Counted from the stretch's first letter, positions 15,412-22,115 are shown. The stretch is DNA of 26,654 nucleotides from an uncultured Oscillospiraceae bacterium (GCA_934481445.1 CAKSPC010000036.1:1-26654); one strand, 5' to 3'. The notes: generated by a model not told the origin, from the sequence alone. Program-made: numbers and translations.

Positions 15412-16050
15412 ATGAAATTTTCGGAAGTCATACGCCGCTGCAAATTATTTTCCGATATCCCCGAAAACGAGCTGCCGCAGACCCTCGCGCAGCTCGTCCC
15501 CCGCGAAAAGGAATACCCCGCGGATTCGTTCATTCTCTCTGCGGGAGAGCGCACCCGCGTCATGGGACTGGTGCTTGAGGGCACGGTGATGGTGATACAG
15601 GAAGATTTCTGGGGAAACCGCAGCCTTATAGCGCGGCTGAGCGCGGGGGAGCTTTTTGCGGAGAGCTTCGCCTGCTGCCCCGAAACCCCGCTGAATGTAA
15701 GCGTCACCGCCGAAACCGACTGCCGCATACTCTGGCTTGACGCCGCCGCAATGCTTTGCGGCGGGGGCGCCCTCGTTCAGAAACTCGTATCCGAAATATC
15801 TTTCAAGAACCTAATGCTCAGCGAGAAGCTGACCCACCTCGGAAAGCGCACCACCCGCACGAAATTACTTTCCTACCTCTCCGCCGCCGCACAGCGAAAA
15901 AACTCCCGCGAATTTGAAATACCGTTCACGCGGCAGCAGCTCGCAGATTACCTCCTTGTGGAGCGCAGCGCCATGTCCGCTGAGCTTGGCAGGCTGAAAA
16001 AAGACGGCGTTATCGACTTTGAAAGAAACCGCTTCATCCTTAAAAGTTGA
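15412..16050 (+). CDS. Crp/Fnr family transcriptional regulator
   Basis: 212 residues. The N-terminal cyclic-nucleotide-binding-type beta barrel covers about 15-115 (ILSAGERTRVMGLVLEGTVMVIQ, LSAGELFAESFACCP). The C-terminal winged helix-turn-helix is at about 165-205 (FTRQQLADYLLVERSAMSAELGRLKKDGVI). There is no Fnr-type N-terminal Cys cluster, only scattered Cys (C10, the CC of ACCP, and others), so the signal is unknown. AAAAGGAG precedes the ATG. Divergent from an Fe-S protein. Its 3' end overlaps the convergent mntP stop by 11 bp. Confidence 0.92.
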   Translation: MKFSEVIRRCKLFSDIPENELPQTLAQLVPREKEYPADSFILSAGERTRVMGLVLEGTVMVIQEDFWGNRSLIARLSAGELFAESFACCPETPLNVSVTAETDCRILWLDAAAMLCGGGALVQKLVSEISFKNLMLSEKLTHLGKRTTRTKLLSYLSAAAQRKNSREFEIPFTRQQLADYLLVERSAMSAELGRLKKDGVIDFERNRFILKS

Positions 16051-16609
16051 TGACCCCGAGGTGCTCCAGAAGTATCTTAACGCCGATGAGCACCAGTATG
16101 ATTCCCCCGACAAACTCCGCCTTTGCCTTGTATTTCGCACCGAATACATTTCCGACTTTCAGTCCTGCCGCGGAAATGATAAAGGTCGTCGCGCCGATGA
16201 TACCAACGGAAGCGAAAATGTTTATCTCGGATATCAGCGCGAACGTAATTCCCACCGCGAGGGCGTCAATGCTGGTCGCTATAGCAAGCAGCAGCATGGA
16301 TTTGAACCCGAAATTTGCGTCAGCCTTTTCCTCTTCCCTGGAGAAGGACTCGCGAATCATGTTTCCGCCGATAAGCGCCAGCAATATGAACGCTATCCAA
16401 TGATCGACGCTTACTATGTATTTTTCAAATGTCGAACCGAGGAAATATCCGATGGTGGGCATCAGCGCCTGAAACCCGCCGAACCATGCGCCTGTGATAA
16501 GATAATGCTTCGGTTTAAGCTGCCCTACCGACAGCCCCTTACAGACGGACACCGCGAAAGCGTCCATGGACAGCCCTATTGCCAGTAAAAGTAATTCAAT
16601 GATTCCCAT
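16040..16609 (-). CDS. mntP: Manganese efflux pump MntP
   Basis: 189 residues from the ATG at 16609, chosen because GGAGG/AAAGG precede it and because the longer open frame (to 16654) reads through a terminator stem. Six-helix membrane exporter with the paired MntP signatures LAIGLSMDAFAVSVCKG and LAIATSIDALAVGITFA carrying the conserved Asp residues. It exports Mn2+ from the cytosol. A Mn2+ riboswitch in the leader supports the assignment. Its 3' end overlaps the convergent Crp-family gene by 11 bp with no terminator in between. Confidence 0.96.
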   Translation of the reverse strand: MGIIELLLLAIGLSMDAFAVSVCKGLSVGQLKPKHYLITGAWFGGFQALMPTIGYFLGSTFEKYIVSVDHWIAFILLALIGGNMIRESFSREEEKADANFGFKSMLLLAIATSIDALAVGITFALISEINIFASVGIIGATTFIISAAGLKVGNVFGAKYKAKAEFVGGIILVLIGVKILLEHLGVINF

Positions 16610-16624
16610 GCCTTTTTCCTCCGT

Positions 16625-16658
16625 AAAATAAAAAAATCGGGCGCATATCTGCACCCGA
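16625..16658 (-). terminator. Second leader terminator of mntP
   Basis: Minus strand stem TCGGGTGCA/TGCGCCCGA (9 bp, one G-U) with loop GATA-like, followed by seven T, A and four T. It lies after the riboswitch terminator and just upstream of the mntP Shine-Dalgarno. Confidence 0.75.
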
Positions 16659-16662
16659 ACAT

Positions 16663-16701
16663 AAAAAAAGACGCAGGTACAGCTATACTGTACTTGAGTC
16701 T
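16663..16701 (-). terminator. Riboswitch expression-platform terminator
   Basis: Minus strand AGAC...GTACAG-TATA-CTGTAC...GTCT followed by seven T. The 5' side shares bases 16692-16698 with the 3' strand of the aptamer's P1 stem, so terminator and Mn-bound aptamer exclude each other. Confidence 0.85.
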
Positions 16702-16778
16702 CGCTGTTTAATACAAGCCAGGCTTAACGCCGATGTGTTGACTTGTCACGCCTATTGCGCCATCTACTCCCTCAAAGT
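16690..16778 (-). ncRNA. yybP-ykoY manganese riboswitch aptamer
   Basis: Minus-strand leader of mntP. It has the yybP-ykoY hallmarks: P1 stem ACTTTGAG/CTCAAGT, a GGGAGTAG segment, GTCAACA, a GCCTGGC element and the GCGAGAC loop closing P1. This class binds Mn2+ and turns on exporters. The overlap of P1 with the following terminator indicates transcriptional antitermination by Mn2+. Confidence 0.92.
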
Positions 16779-16784
16779 TATCCC

Positions 16785-16813
16785 ATTGTAACATATTTTT
16801 AGTTGATTGTCAA
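16785..16813 (-). promoter_or_regulatory. Promoter of the mntP riboswitch transcript
   Basis: Minus strand perfect TTGACA (16813-16808), 17-bp spacer, TACAAT (16790-16785), just upstream of the aptamer. Confidence 0.88.
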
Positions 16814-16854
16814 GACATAAATGCTGTTGATATGAAAAATTTTCAGGAAAAACA

Positions 16855-16882
16855 AGCCGCGCAGGAAATAACCTGCGCGGCT
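16855..16882 (-). terminator. Terminator hairpin, distal copy beside repeat copy A
   Basis: Perfect 11-bp stem AGCCGCGCAGG/CCTGCGCGGCT with a 6-base loop. On the minus strand it is followed by TTGTTTTT, so it is a functional-looking terminator for minus-strand RNA. It is one half of a 28-bp direct repeat with 17103-17130 (one mismatch). Confidence 0.8.
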
Positions 16883-17102
16883 CAGACCGTCGAAAAATTC
16901 AAAACGGCAGAAAATTTGCAATAGACTGTGGGGGAAAACTCTTGTTTTCCCCCACACCCCTTTAGCGCCTTTGAAGCCGTAAAACCGCACTGCGTGCGGA
17001 GTGGCGGGGGCTCTGCCCCCACAACCCCCGCTTCCTTTTGTGTCAAAAGGAAGCGAAAACCAATACGCTACGCGGAAATTTTAAAGGTTTTTCGACAAGC
17101 TG
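16883..17102 (+). repeat. Terminator-associated stem-loop repeat, copy A (220 bp)
   Basis: Begins CAGACCGTCGAAAAA and ends TTTTTCGACAAGCTG; these are imperfect terminal inverted repeats (12 of 15). The interior differs from the other copies and holds four strong stem-loops, for example GTGGGGGAAAAC/GTTTTCCCCCAC, CCGCAC/GTGCGG, GGGGGC/GCCCCC and GCTTCCTTTTG/CAAAAGGAAGC. No coding sequence. It is bracketed by two copies of one terminator hairpin. Confidence 0.8.
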
Positions 17103-17130
17103 AGCCACGCAGGAAATAACCTGCGCGGCT
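17103..17130 (-). repeat. Terminator hairpin, proximal copy beside repeat copy A
   Basis: Copy of the 28-base hairpin at 16855-16882 with one change (G to A in one arm). On the minus strand it is followed directly by the repeat element, not by a U-tract. Probably the duplicated half of the insertion target. Confidence 0.8.
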
Positions 17131-17261
17131 GCGCTGTATCGTTTCGGGGGGAGTGTAAATTTTGCGAAAACGAAAACAGAAGAGTTTCGGGTAATTTCAG
17201 AGATCGTTACGATGATGAAAACAAAGCTTCAGTGAGGATATATGTCATCACTCCCCCTCTG
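17103..17261 (-). ncRNA. Candidate structured small RNA
   Basis: A minus-strand promoter (17267-17294) and a terminator hairpin bound a 130-bp stretch with no real gene. The predicted 5' end GGGGGAGTG (17257-17249) can pair with CACTCCCCC near the 3' end (17155-17147), closing the RNA as a long rod. An alternative 5' hairpin (AGTGA/TCACT, about 17229-17252) competes with it. A 13-codon frame (17207-17248) follows the G-rich run. A 6S-like RNA or a riboregulator is possible; I do not recognise a family. Confidence 0.45.
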
Positions 17262-17266
17262 AATAT

Positions 17267-17294
17267 ATTGTATCATAAATAATATAAAAGTCAA
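17267..17294 (-). promoter_or_regulatory. Promoter of the candidate small RNA
   Basis: Minus strand TTGACT (17294-17289), 16-bp spacer, TACAAT (17272-17267). It is oriented away from the DUF4097 gene stop and towards the terminator at 17130-17103. Confidence 0.6.
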
Positions 17295-17361
17295 TATAAG
17301 TAACAAAACTGTAATGGAACTGTAATTGCATTGTAACAATAATGAAACTTTTGTAATAATT

Positions 17362-17407
17362 TATCCCCGATAGCCCGTGTGTTTTATTCGCAGCGGGGTC
17401 GGGGATA
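17362..17407 (-). terminator. Terminator-like hairpin after the padR-DUF4097 operon
   Basis: 9-bp stem TATCCCCGA/TCGGGGATA with an extra inner CCCG/CGGG pairing, about 60 bp after the operon's last stop. On the minus strand AATTATT follows. Separates the operon from the candidate small RNA. Confidence 0.6.
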
Positions 17408-17465
17408 TGTTATTTATTATTAACCCTGTGCAGAAATGTGGCGTTTCCGCATGGGGATAATTTTT

Positions 17466-18308
17466 TTACTGCTGTGCCACGGTTACAATGCCGCTGGTAA
17501 GGCTTACGTTAAGCTTGTGCTTGTTTTCTCCGCCGAATTCGCCCGAGGTGCCCTTGCCAAGGTTCATGAAGCTGCCCTTTGCGTTTCCGATGTCGGTCTT
17601 GAGCATTCCCGAAATACCCGAGAAGCTTACGTCAAAGCCCGATTCCGCAGGGAGCGAAACATTCACGCTGCCGCTTATCGCGCTGATATTAAGGTCTCCC
17701 GCCCATTCCGCGTAGTTGACCTCCACTGTGCCTGATGTAACGGATATCTCGCCCGCGCCGCAAGCTCCGTTGTAGCAGGTCCTGCCGGATACAGAGTGTA
17801 CCGAGAACTTCTCCGCGCGGTAGCCGTTTATGCTTGCACTGCCTGATACGGCGCGGGTGCTGAGGGACTTTGCGGTGTTTTCCGTTGGGTTGGAAAGATT
17901 GATGCTGCCCGAAGCGGATGTTACCTTGATATTGTCAAAGTAGGAATTTACGTTTATCTCGCCGGAAGCGGTGTTGAGTTCAAAGTTTTCCGCATTGATG
18001 TTTTCGACGTCCGCGCCGCCTGACGTGGTGTTTATCTTTATCCTGTTATAGCATACCGCAGGCAGGAACACCGAAATCGTGTAGTCCTCCGCAGGCTTGT
18101 TTCCGATTATGCTGAAAGAAAGCAGCTCCTTTAAGGTAAGGGTCTTGCCGTTCAGCACCGCGCAGAATTCGGGGGTGTCTTTAGGGTTGTCGTACTCGAC
18201 ATACATGCCCTCCTCGTCATGCGGGCGGACGATTATTTTCGCGCCCATGGATGTTATTTCGATCGTGTCGATCTCGTTCGGAAATCTGTATATCTGCTTG
18301 TCTGCCAT
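17466..18308 (-). CDS. DUF4097-type beta-helix protein, cytoplasmic-looking
   Basis: 280 residues from the ATG at 18308 (AAAGGAG eight bases upstream); the frame could start at 18326, but without a Shine-Dalgarno. There is no signal peptide. Repeating strands of the type S-A-S-G-x-I-N, S-V-S-G-R-x and S-G-T-V-E-V-N, spaced about 20 residues, are the hallmark of DUF4097/DUF4098 right-handed beta-helix proteins. Their function is poorly known and often linked to envelope stress. Last gene of the padR-DUF1700-DUF4097-DUF4097 operon. Confidence 0.8.
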   Translation of the reverse strand: MADKQIYRFPNEIDTIEITSMGAKIIVRPHDEEGMYVEYDNPKDTPEFCAVLNGKTLTLKELLSFSIIGNKPAEDYTISVFLPAVCYNRIKINTTSGGADVENINAENFELNTASGEINVNSYFDNIKVTSASGSINLSNPTENTAKSLSTRAVSGSASINGYRAEKFSVHSVSGRTCYNGACGAGEISVTSGTVEVNYAEWAGDLNISAISGSVNVSLPAESGFDVSFSGISGMLKTDIGNAKGSFMNLGKGTSGEFGGENKHKLNVSLTSGIVTVAQQ

Positions 18309-18394
18309 AATGAATACTCCTTTCACTGCGGAATTATCCGCGCTTTTCCTATCGTAAGTGTGATTTTGCCTGTATTATGAGCGCACCCGTGGTT

Positions 18395-18419
18395 TACCGC
18401 ATGGTCATGCGGTATTTTT
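18395..18419. other. Intercistronic hairpin between the two DUF4097 genes
   Basis: Perfect 8-bp stem TACCGCAT/ATGCGGTA with a 4-base loop, 25 bp after the stop of the upstream gene. The T-tract is on the plus strand, opposite to the operon, so on the mRNA it is preceded by A and has no U-tail. Probably a stability or processing element rather than a terminator for the operon. Confidence 0.5.
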
Positions 18420-18438
18420 CGTGTGCGTTTTTGAACCG

Positions 18439-19500
18439 TTACATCTCCGTGACTTCCACTGCCTCAGCCTCGGCAAGAGTAGATATCACAACCTCTTCGT
18501 ATGCAGCTTCCTCAGCCGTTCCTACGTTCGGCTCCGATGTTACGCTGTCGGTGAACTTAATACTGCCCGAACCAAGCTTCGCCTTTATTTCGTATGCGCC
18601 GCCGTTGAGCGTTGCTTTCTGCCCGTCGTTAAGGTTTGCAGAAACTCCGCAGGCGTTGACGCGTATGCTGCCCGAACCGATGTCCGCCTTGATCACCGCG
18701 CTTGCGTCCGGCGGGATAACAATATTCAGCGAGCCGCTGCTTACATCCAGAACGGAATTTCCGTTCACCTCGCCGTAACGGATAGTGCCATTGCCGCTGC
18801 CCATGTCTATAACTCCGCTGCCCGAAAGCCCCGAAACATCAAAGCTTCCCGAGCCGACATTAATATCGTATCTCTGCGTCGCCGTGTTTTTAAGGCTGAA
18901 ATGTCCCGAACCGAGGTCTACGTTCATCTTATCCACAGTAAATCCATCCACGCCCGTGTAATAAAATCCGCCCGAGCCGATCGTTATGTCGTTCATCAGC
19001 GCCTGTAATCCTTCAACAGTGACGCTTCCGCTGCCCATGCTGATATCCAGCTTGTCATATACCTGCTGTGGAACGGTCACATCCAGCCTTGCCGTCGAGA
19101 AATCAAACACAAAGTTGTTCTTTATCCCGTCGGTTATGCGCCTGATAAGCTCGCTTACGCCGTGGAACGAAAAATACTCGTCAGCCGAAATTTTCAGCGT
19201 GCTGCCATTTATCTCCGTGGTCACATTGCCCTTGTAGTCCTTTGCCGTGAAATTCACAGTGGTTTCGCTGACGTCCGCAGGGGTCAGCACCAGATCAATT
19301 GCCCCCGTGTCGATTTCAATGTTTGTGTAGTCGCCCTCAAGCACCCTCGTCCATGTATCGCCTGCCGCCTCGGTGTAGCCGTCGCTGACAATATCCGAGG
19401 TAACCGCCTTTTCGGGTTTGCCCGCCACTGCAACAGAAATTCCAAAGGCAATAAAGCTGCATATGCACAGCGGTATGAATATTCCGAACAAATGCTTCAT
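18439..19500 (-). CDS. Exported DUF4097-type beta-helix protein
   Basis: 353 residues. The N-terminal hydrophobic segment (residues 5-26, LFGIFIPLCICSFIAFGISVAV) is a signal peptide or anchor. From about residue 45 come beta-helix repeats with a recurring G-S-G turn (SMGSGSVTV, TIGSGGFYY, DLGSGHFSL, NVGSGSFDV, DMGSGNGTI, KLGSGSIKF), about 20 residues apart. The tail is acidic (AEEAAYEEVV...EAVEV). GGAGG lies seven bases before the ATG. Third gene of the PadR operon, 12 bp after DUF1700. Surface or envelope role is inferred from family context. Confidence 0.83.
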   Translation of the reverse strand: MKHLFGIFIPLCICSFIAFGISVAVAGKPEKAVTSDIVSDGYTEAAGDTWTRVLEGDYTNIEIDTGAIDLVLTPADVSETTVNFTAKDYKGNVTTEINGSTLKISADEYFSFHGVSELIRRITDGIKNNFVFDFSTARLDVTVPQQVYDKLDISMGSGSVTVEGLQALMNDITIGSGGFYYTGVDGFTVDKMNVDLGSGHFSLKNTATQRYDINVGSGSFDVSGLSGSGVIDMGSGNGTIRYGEVNGNSVLDVSSGSLNIVIPPDASAVIKADIGSGSIRVNACGVSANLNDGQKATLNGGAYEIKAKLGSGSIKFTDSVTSEPNVGTAEEAAYEEVVISTLAEAEAVEVTEM

Positions 19501-19512
19501 TTTACTGCCTCC

Positions 19513-20718
19513 TTAAAGATCATACAGCGCCTTGACGTGCATAATGACTATCTTCTTTATCATGTTTACGATACCCTTTACCAGCAGGATACCCAGCATG
19601 AAAATTATCACGCCTAGGGAAATCAGCGCAATGCCGAGGAAAAGGTTGCTGATAAAAAAGTAGCTTCCGCTGAATATAATGCCGCATCCGGAGCCGACAA
19701 CGCCGAGCCCGCTGGTTATAATGCTTATCGCAATGCCGACCAGCATACTCAGCAGCCACGACCACAGCGCAACATCCATTATTATCGCGCCGAAAAGTTT
19801 TCCGAAATTCGGATTCATCTTCATTCCCTTGAGGTCGGCAAACTTGAAACCCTTTCCTGTGTTTATCGTCTGCCCCGACTGCGGCGGGATGTGACATTCG
19901 CGGTCGTCGGACTTGTTTTCCCTGAAGCTGTCGCTGGGGCGGGGAACATCATCGTTCTGCGCCTTGTGCTCGTTTTTCGCGTTTTCTGCAGCGGTTCGTA
20001 TCGCTTCCGCCGTGGCGTGGCCTGCGGTTTTGATAGCTTCCGCAGCGTTTCTGCCCGCGTCTTTCATGCTTTCGCTGCCGAATGCTTCCGCGATGGCATG
20101 ACCCGCAGATCTTGCTGCGCTTGCCGCCGCTGCACCTGCCGCCGCAAATGCGCCCGCAACGGTGTCGTTATTATTGCTGTTGTTATTGTTCTGCGTACCC
20201 GCCGGTTCGGCGTTATTTGTATCCTGTGCGGATGTATTCTCCGCGGTCTGCGCGGAGCTTTCGGGAGTTTCCGTGCCCTTGGAAAGATCCACCGAAGCGC
20301 TTTTGCTCTCGGGATATATCTCCTCGGAAATGTGCTCGGGGGTGTACTCGCGCAGGGGTGCGTCGGTGCTTTCCGCCGCAGGCTCCTGCATATCGGCTTC
20401 CCGCTTATCCTTTACAAGCGAGAGATCCGCGGGTACATCGCGGCCTGGCTTTGTAAGGCTCACATGGGGTCTGTCGGACTCTATCGCCTGCGCCACGATA
20501 CTGTTAAGACGGCTGCTTTCGATGTTGATATAGCTGCGCGCTATTTCCTTAACATCGCCGAGTCTGCGGCAGGTTTCCTCCTCGGAAAGCCCCTCCATGC
20601 TGCTTTCCTTGAAATGCTCCTCGAAATCCGCGAATATTTCTTCATCGGCGTCAACGCCTATCCTGTGAAGCTCGTTGTGGAGCTGAAACAAGAAATCATC
20701 CTTATTCTGTGCTACCAT
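19513..20718 (-). CDS. DUF1700/HAAS-domain membrane protein
   Basis: 401 residues in three parts. Residues 1-75 are the HAAS/DUF1700 alpha-helical domain (FLFQLHNELHRIGVDADEEI...FEEHF...GLSEEETCRRLGDVKEIA), which in this family is proposed to contact the partner PadR regulator. Residues about 80-300 are low-complexity: acidic and Ser/Thr-rich, an Asn run, then an Ala-rich amphipathic stretch (KDAGRNAAEAIKTAGHATAE). The C-terminal 110 residues hold membrane helices (WSWLLSMLVGIAISIITSGLGVV and two more). The start overlaps the padR end by 17 bp. Confidence 0.85.
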   Translation of the reverse strand: MVAQNKDDFLFQLHNELHRIGVDADEEIFADFEEHFKESSMEGLSEEETCRRLGDVKEIARSYINIESSRLNSIVAQAIESDRPHVSLTKPGRDVPADLSLVKDKREADMQEPAAESTDAPLREYTPEHISEEIYPESKSASVDLSKGTETPESSAQTAENTSAQDTNNAEPAGTQNNNNSNNNDTVAGAFAAAGAAAASAARSAGHAIAEAFGSESMKDAGRNAAEAIKTAGHATAEAIRTAAENAKNEHKAQNDDVPRPSDSFRENKSDDRECHIPPQSGQTINTGKGFKFADLKGMKMNPNFGKLFGAIIMDVALWSWLLSMLVGIAISIITSGLGVVGSGCGIIFSGSYFFISNLFLGIALISLGVIIFMLGILLVKGIVNMIKKIVIMHVKALYDL

Positions 20719-21037
20719 CTTTACCGTTATCCCCTTTCAAAAGCCTGTTGACGCTTTCCGTAAACTCAAACCATTCGTCCGTCAGGCGCTGTAATTCTTC
20801 TCTGCCGCTGTCGGTTATCCTATAATATTTACGCGGAGGTCCCTCCTGCGATTCCACGATGTAGCTGTCTATCATTCCTGCGTCTTTAAGGCGCTTCATC
20901 AGCGGGTACATCGTGCCCTCCGTTATCTGCATACACTCGGATATTTTGTTTACCAGCTCATATCCGTAGCAGTCGCTCCCGCTTACTATCGAAAGCACGC
21001 AGAGTTCCAACGTTCCGCGTTTAAGCTGAGAGTTCAT
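20702..21037 (-). CDS. PadR family transcriptional regulator
   Basis: 111 residues, the usual size of short PadR proteins. It has the winged helix features LKRGTLELCVLSIV, YGYELVNKI, ITEGTMYPLMKRLKDAGMI, GPPRKYYRITDSGREEL and a C-terminal dimerisation helix. GGAG precedes the ATG by nine bases. First gene of the operon, overlapping DUF1700 by 17 bp. Probable autorepressor: two copies of a 25-bp motif surround its promoter and leader. Confidence 0.93.
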   Translation of the reverse strand: MNSQLKRGTLELCVLSIVSGSDCYGYELVNKISECMQITEGTMYPLMKRLKDAGMIDSYIVESQEGPPRKYYRITDSGREELQRLTDEWFEFTESVNRLLKGDNGKDGSTE

Positions 21038-21096
21038 TCTTTCACGCTCCTATCAGTCCGCCTGCTCGGCGCTTTCCGAATAAGTCCCTTGTTTTT

Positions 21097-21121
21097 CAAG
21101 GTATTATGCGCTGCAAGGTAC
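21097..21121 (-). promoter_or_regulatory. PadR operator-like repeat, leader copy
   Basis: 25-bp motif that matches the one at 21171-21195 at 21 positions. Each contains two CAAGGTA heptamers in direct orientation, 17 bp apart. Next to it CCTTG-TTTTT-CAAGG (21087-21101) forms an inverted repeat. Confidence 0.6.
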
Positions 21122-21130
21122 CGTCCTCGG

Positions 21131-21152
21131 AAAAAAGGATACTTCCGTATCC
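21131..21152 (-). terminator. Attenuator-like terminator in the padR leader
   Basis: Minus strand GGATAC-GGAA-GTATCC followed by six T, i.e. a 6-bp stem with a GNRA-type loop and a U-tract. It is located between the padR promoter and the padR gene, so the operon would be partly terminated before the coding region. Confidence 0.65.
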
Positions 21153-21161
21153 GTTGATAAT

Positions 21162-21190
21162 ATTCTACCACAAGGTATTATGTTTTACAA
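21162..21190 (-). promoter_or_regulatory. Promoter of the padR operon
   Basis: Minus strand TTGTAA (21190-21185), 17-bp spacer, TAGAAT (21167-21162). The upstream operator copy covers the -35 and most of the spacer. Confidence 0.65.
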
Positions 21191-21195
21191 GGTAC
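21171..21195 (-). promoter_or_regulatory. PadR operator-like repeat, promoter copy
   Basis: 25-bp motif covering the -35 box and spacer of the padR promoter, repeated at 21097-21121 with four mismatches. Two CAAGGTA heptamers in direct repeat. Fits repression by blocking polymerase, with PadR as the most likely ligand (inference). Confidence 0.6.
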
Positions 21196-21290
21196 TGAAT
21201 AGACAAATTATAGCTGTATTTTCAAATCAAATTTATTGATATTGCACAAACAGCGGCGTTTTCCACAGAAAATATGCAAAAACCAGCAAT

Positions 21291-21315
21291 TAAAAAAGGA
21301 CCGAATTAACGGTCC
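21291..21315 (-). terminator. Intrinsic terminator of murA-walJ
   Basis: Minus strand GGACCG-TTAATT-CGGTCC followed by six T. It lies just after the stop at 21324. The 21196-21290 stretch beyond it holds no gene. Confidence 0.85.
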
Positions 21316-21323
21316 CCAAAAAA

Positions 21324-22115
21324 TCATATTGCTATGTACTGCCCCTCGGTAACGACCGGCGCGATATCCAGCGTGAAATCCCTCTCCACGACCAGTCCAC
21401 GCTTCGCCAGCAGGTCAGCCGTGCAGGCATAAGCCGTATCCGGGGTGTTGTTTTCCTTGCTCAAATGCCCGAGGATGATATGCTTCGTGCCGCCGCGCAC
21501 AAGCTTTTCCGCAAACTCCGCGCAGTCGCGGTTGGAAAGATGACCTATATTACTGGATATTCTCCGCTTGAGGTCAAACCCGTACCGCATATTTCTCCGC
21601 AGCATATCGGGGTCGTAGTTGCTTTCCAGCAGAACTGCCTCGCAATCCTTCAGCGCTTCCGCCGCTTCGTCGGTGACAACTCCCGTATCCGTGCAGACCG
21701 CAAAGCTGCGTCCGTTAAACTCAATACGATAGCCGACGCTCTCTGCCGCGTCATGCGATGTTCTGAAAGGCTTCACCTCGAACGAAGCGCTCTTGTACCC
21801 CGTTTCGGTGATATTGTAAACGCTCTTTCCCTCTGGGATCTTCCCCGCCGCCGCCAAGGCGGAAACGGTTCCACCCGTTGTAAAAACGGGCAGCGCAGTG
21901 TGCTTGAACACCTGCTCGATACCCTTTATGTGATCGTAATGCTCGTGCGTCAGAAACACTGCTTCAATTCCGTCGAAGTCCGTGTCGATAAGCGCCAGCG
22001 CATTTTTAAGCGCACGAAACGAGCACCCCGCGTCCACAAGGATACCATGCCCGCGGGTGCCGATGAATGTGCAATTGCCCTCGCTGGAGGAGCATATCGG
22101 AAATATCCGCGCCAT
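21324..22115 (-). CDS. MBL-fold metallo-hydrolase, WalJ/YycJ type
   Basis: 263 residues. Dinuclear-metal motif H57-E-H-Y-D61-H62, then FRTSHDAAESVGY, an Asp in CTDTGVV and GHLSKEN near the C-terminus. The opening ICSSSEGNCTFI and the layout fit the YycJ/WalJ branch, soluble exonuclease-like hydrolases linked in other Firmicutes to cell wall/replication coordination (WalRK locus). Here the partner is murA instead of walRK. The ATG overlaps the murA stop by one base (TAATG). A terminator follows. Confidence 0.88.
   Translation of the reverse strand: MARIFPICSSSEGNCTFIGTRGHGILVDAGCSFRALKNALALIDTDFDGIEAVFLTHEHYDHIKGIEQVFKHTALPVFTTGGTVSALAAAGKIPEGKSVYNITETGYKSASFEVKPFRTSHDAAESVGYRIEFNGRSFAVCTDTGVVTDEAAEALKDCEAVLLESNYDPDMLRRNMRYGFDLKRRISSNIGHLSNRDCAEFAEKLVRGGTKHIILGHLSKENNTPDTAYACTADLLAKRGLVVERDFTLDIAPVVTEGQYIAI

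Noticed and set aside
16610..16654. Longer N-terminus of MntP starting at 16654
   Set aside because: Would be encoded by a terminator stem and U-tract; the ATG at 16609 has the good Shine-Dalgarno and the family N-terminus.
16855..17130. Possible CRISPR array (hairpin repeats of 28 bp around an insert)
   Set aside because: Only two copies, an insert of 220 bp with its own inverted ends, no cas genes; the hairpin is a terminator with a U-tract.
19891..20751. 286-codon plus-strand frame opposite the DUF1700 gene
   Set aside because: Cys/Arg/Phe-rich composition typical of antisense translation of a GC-biased gene.
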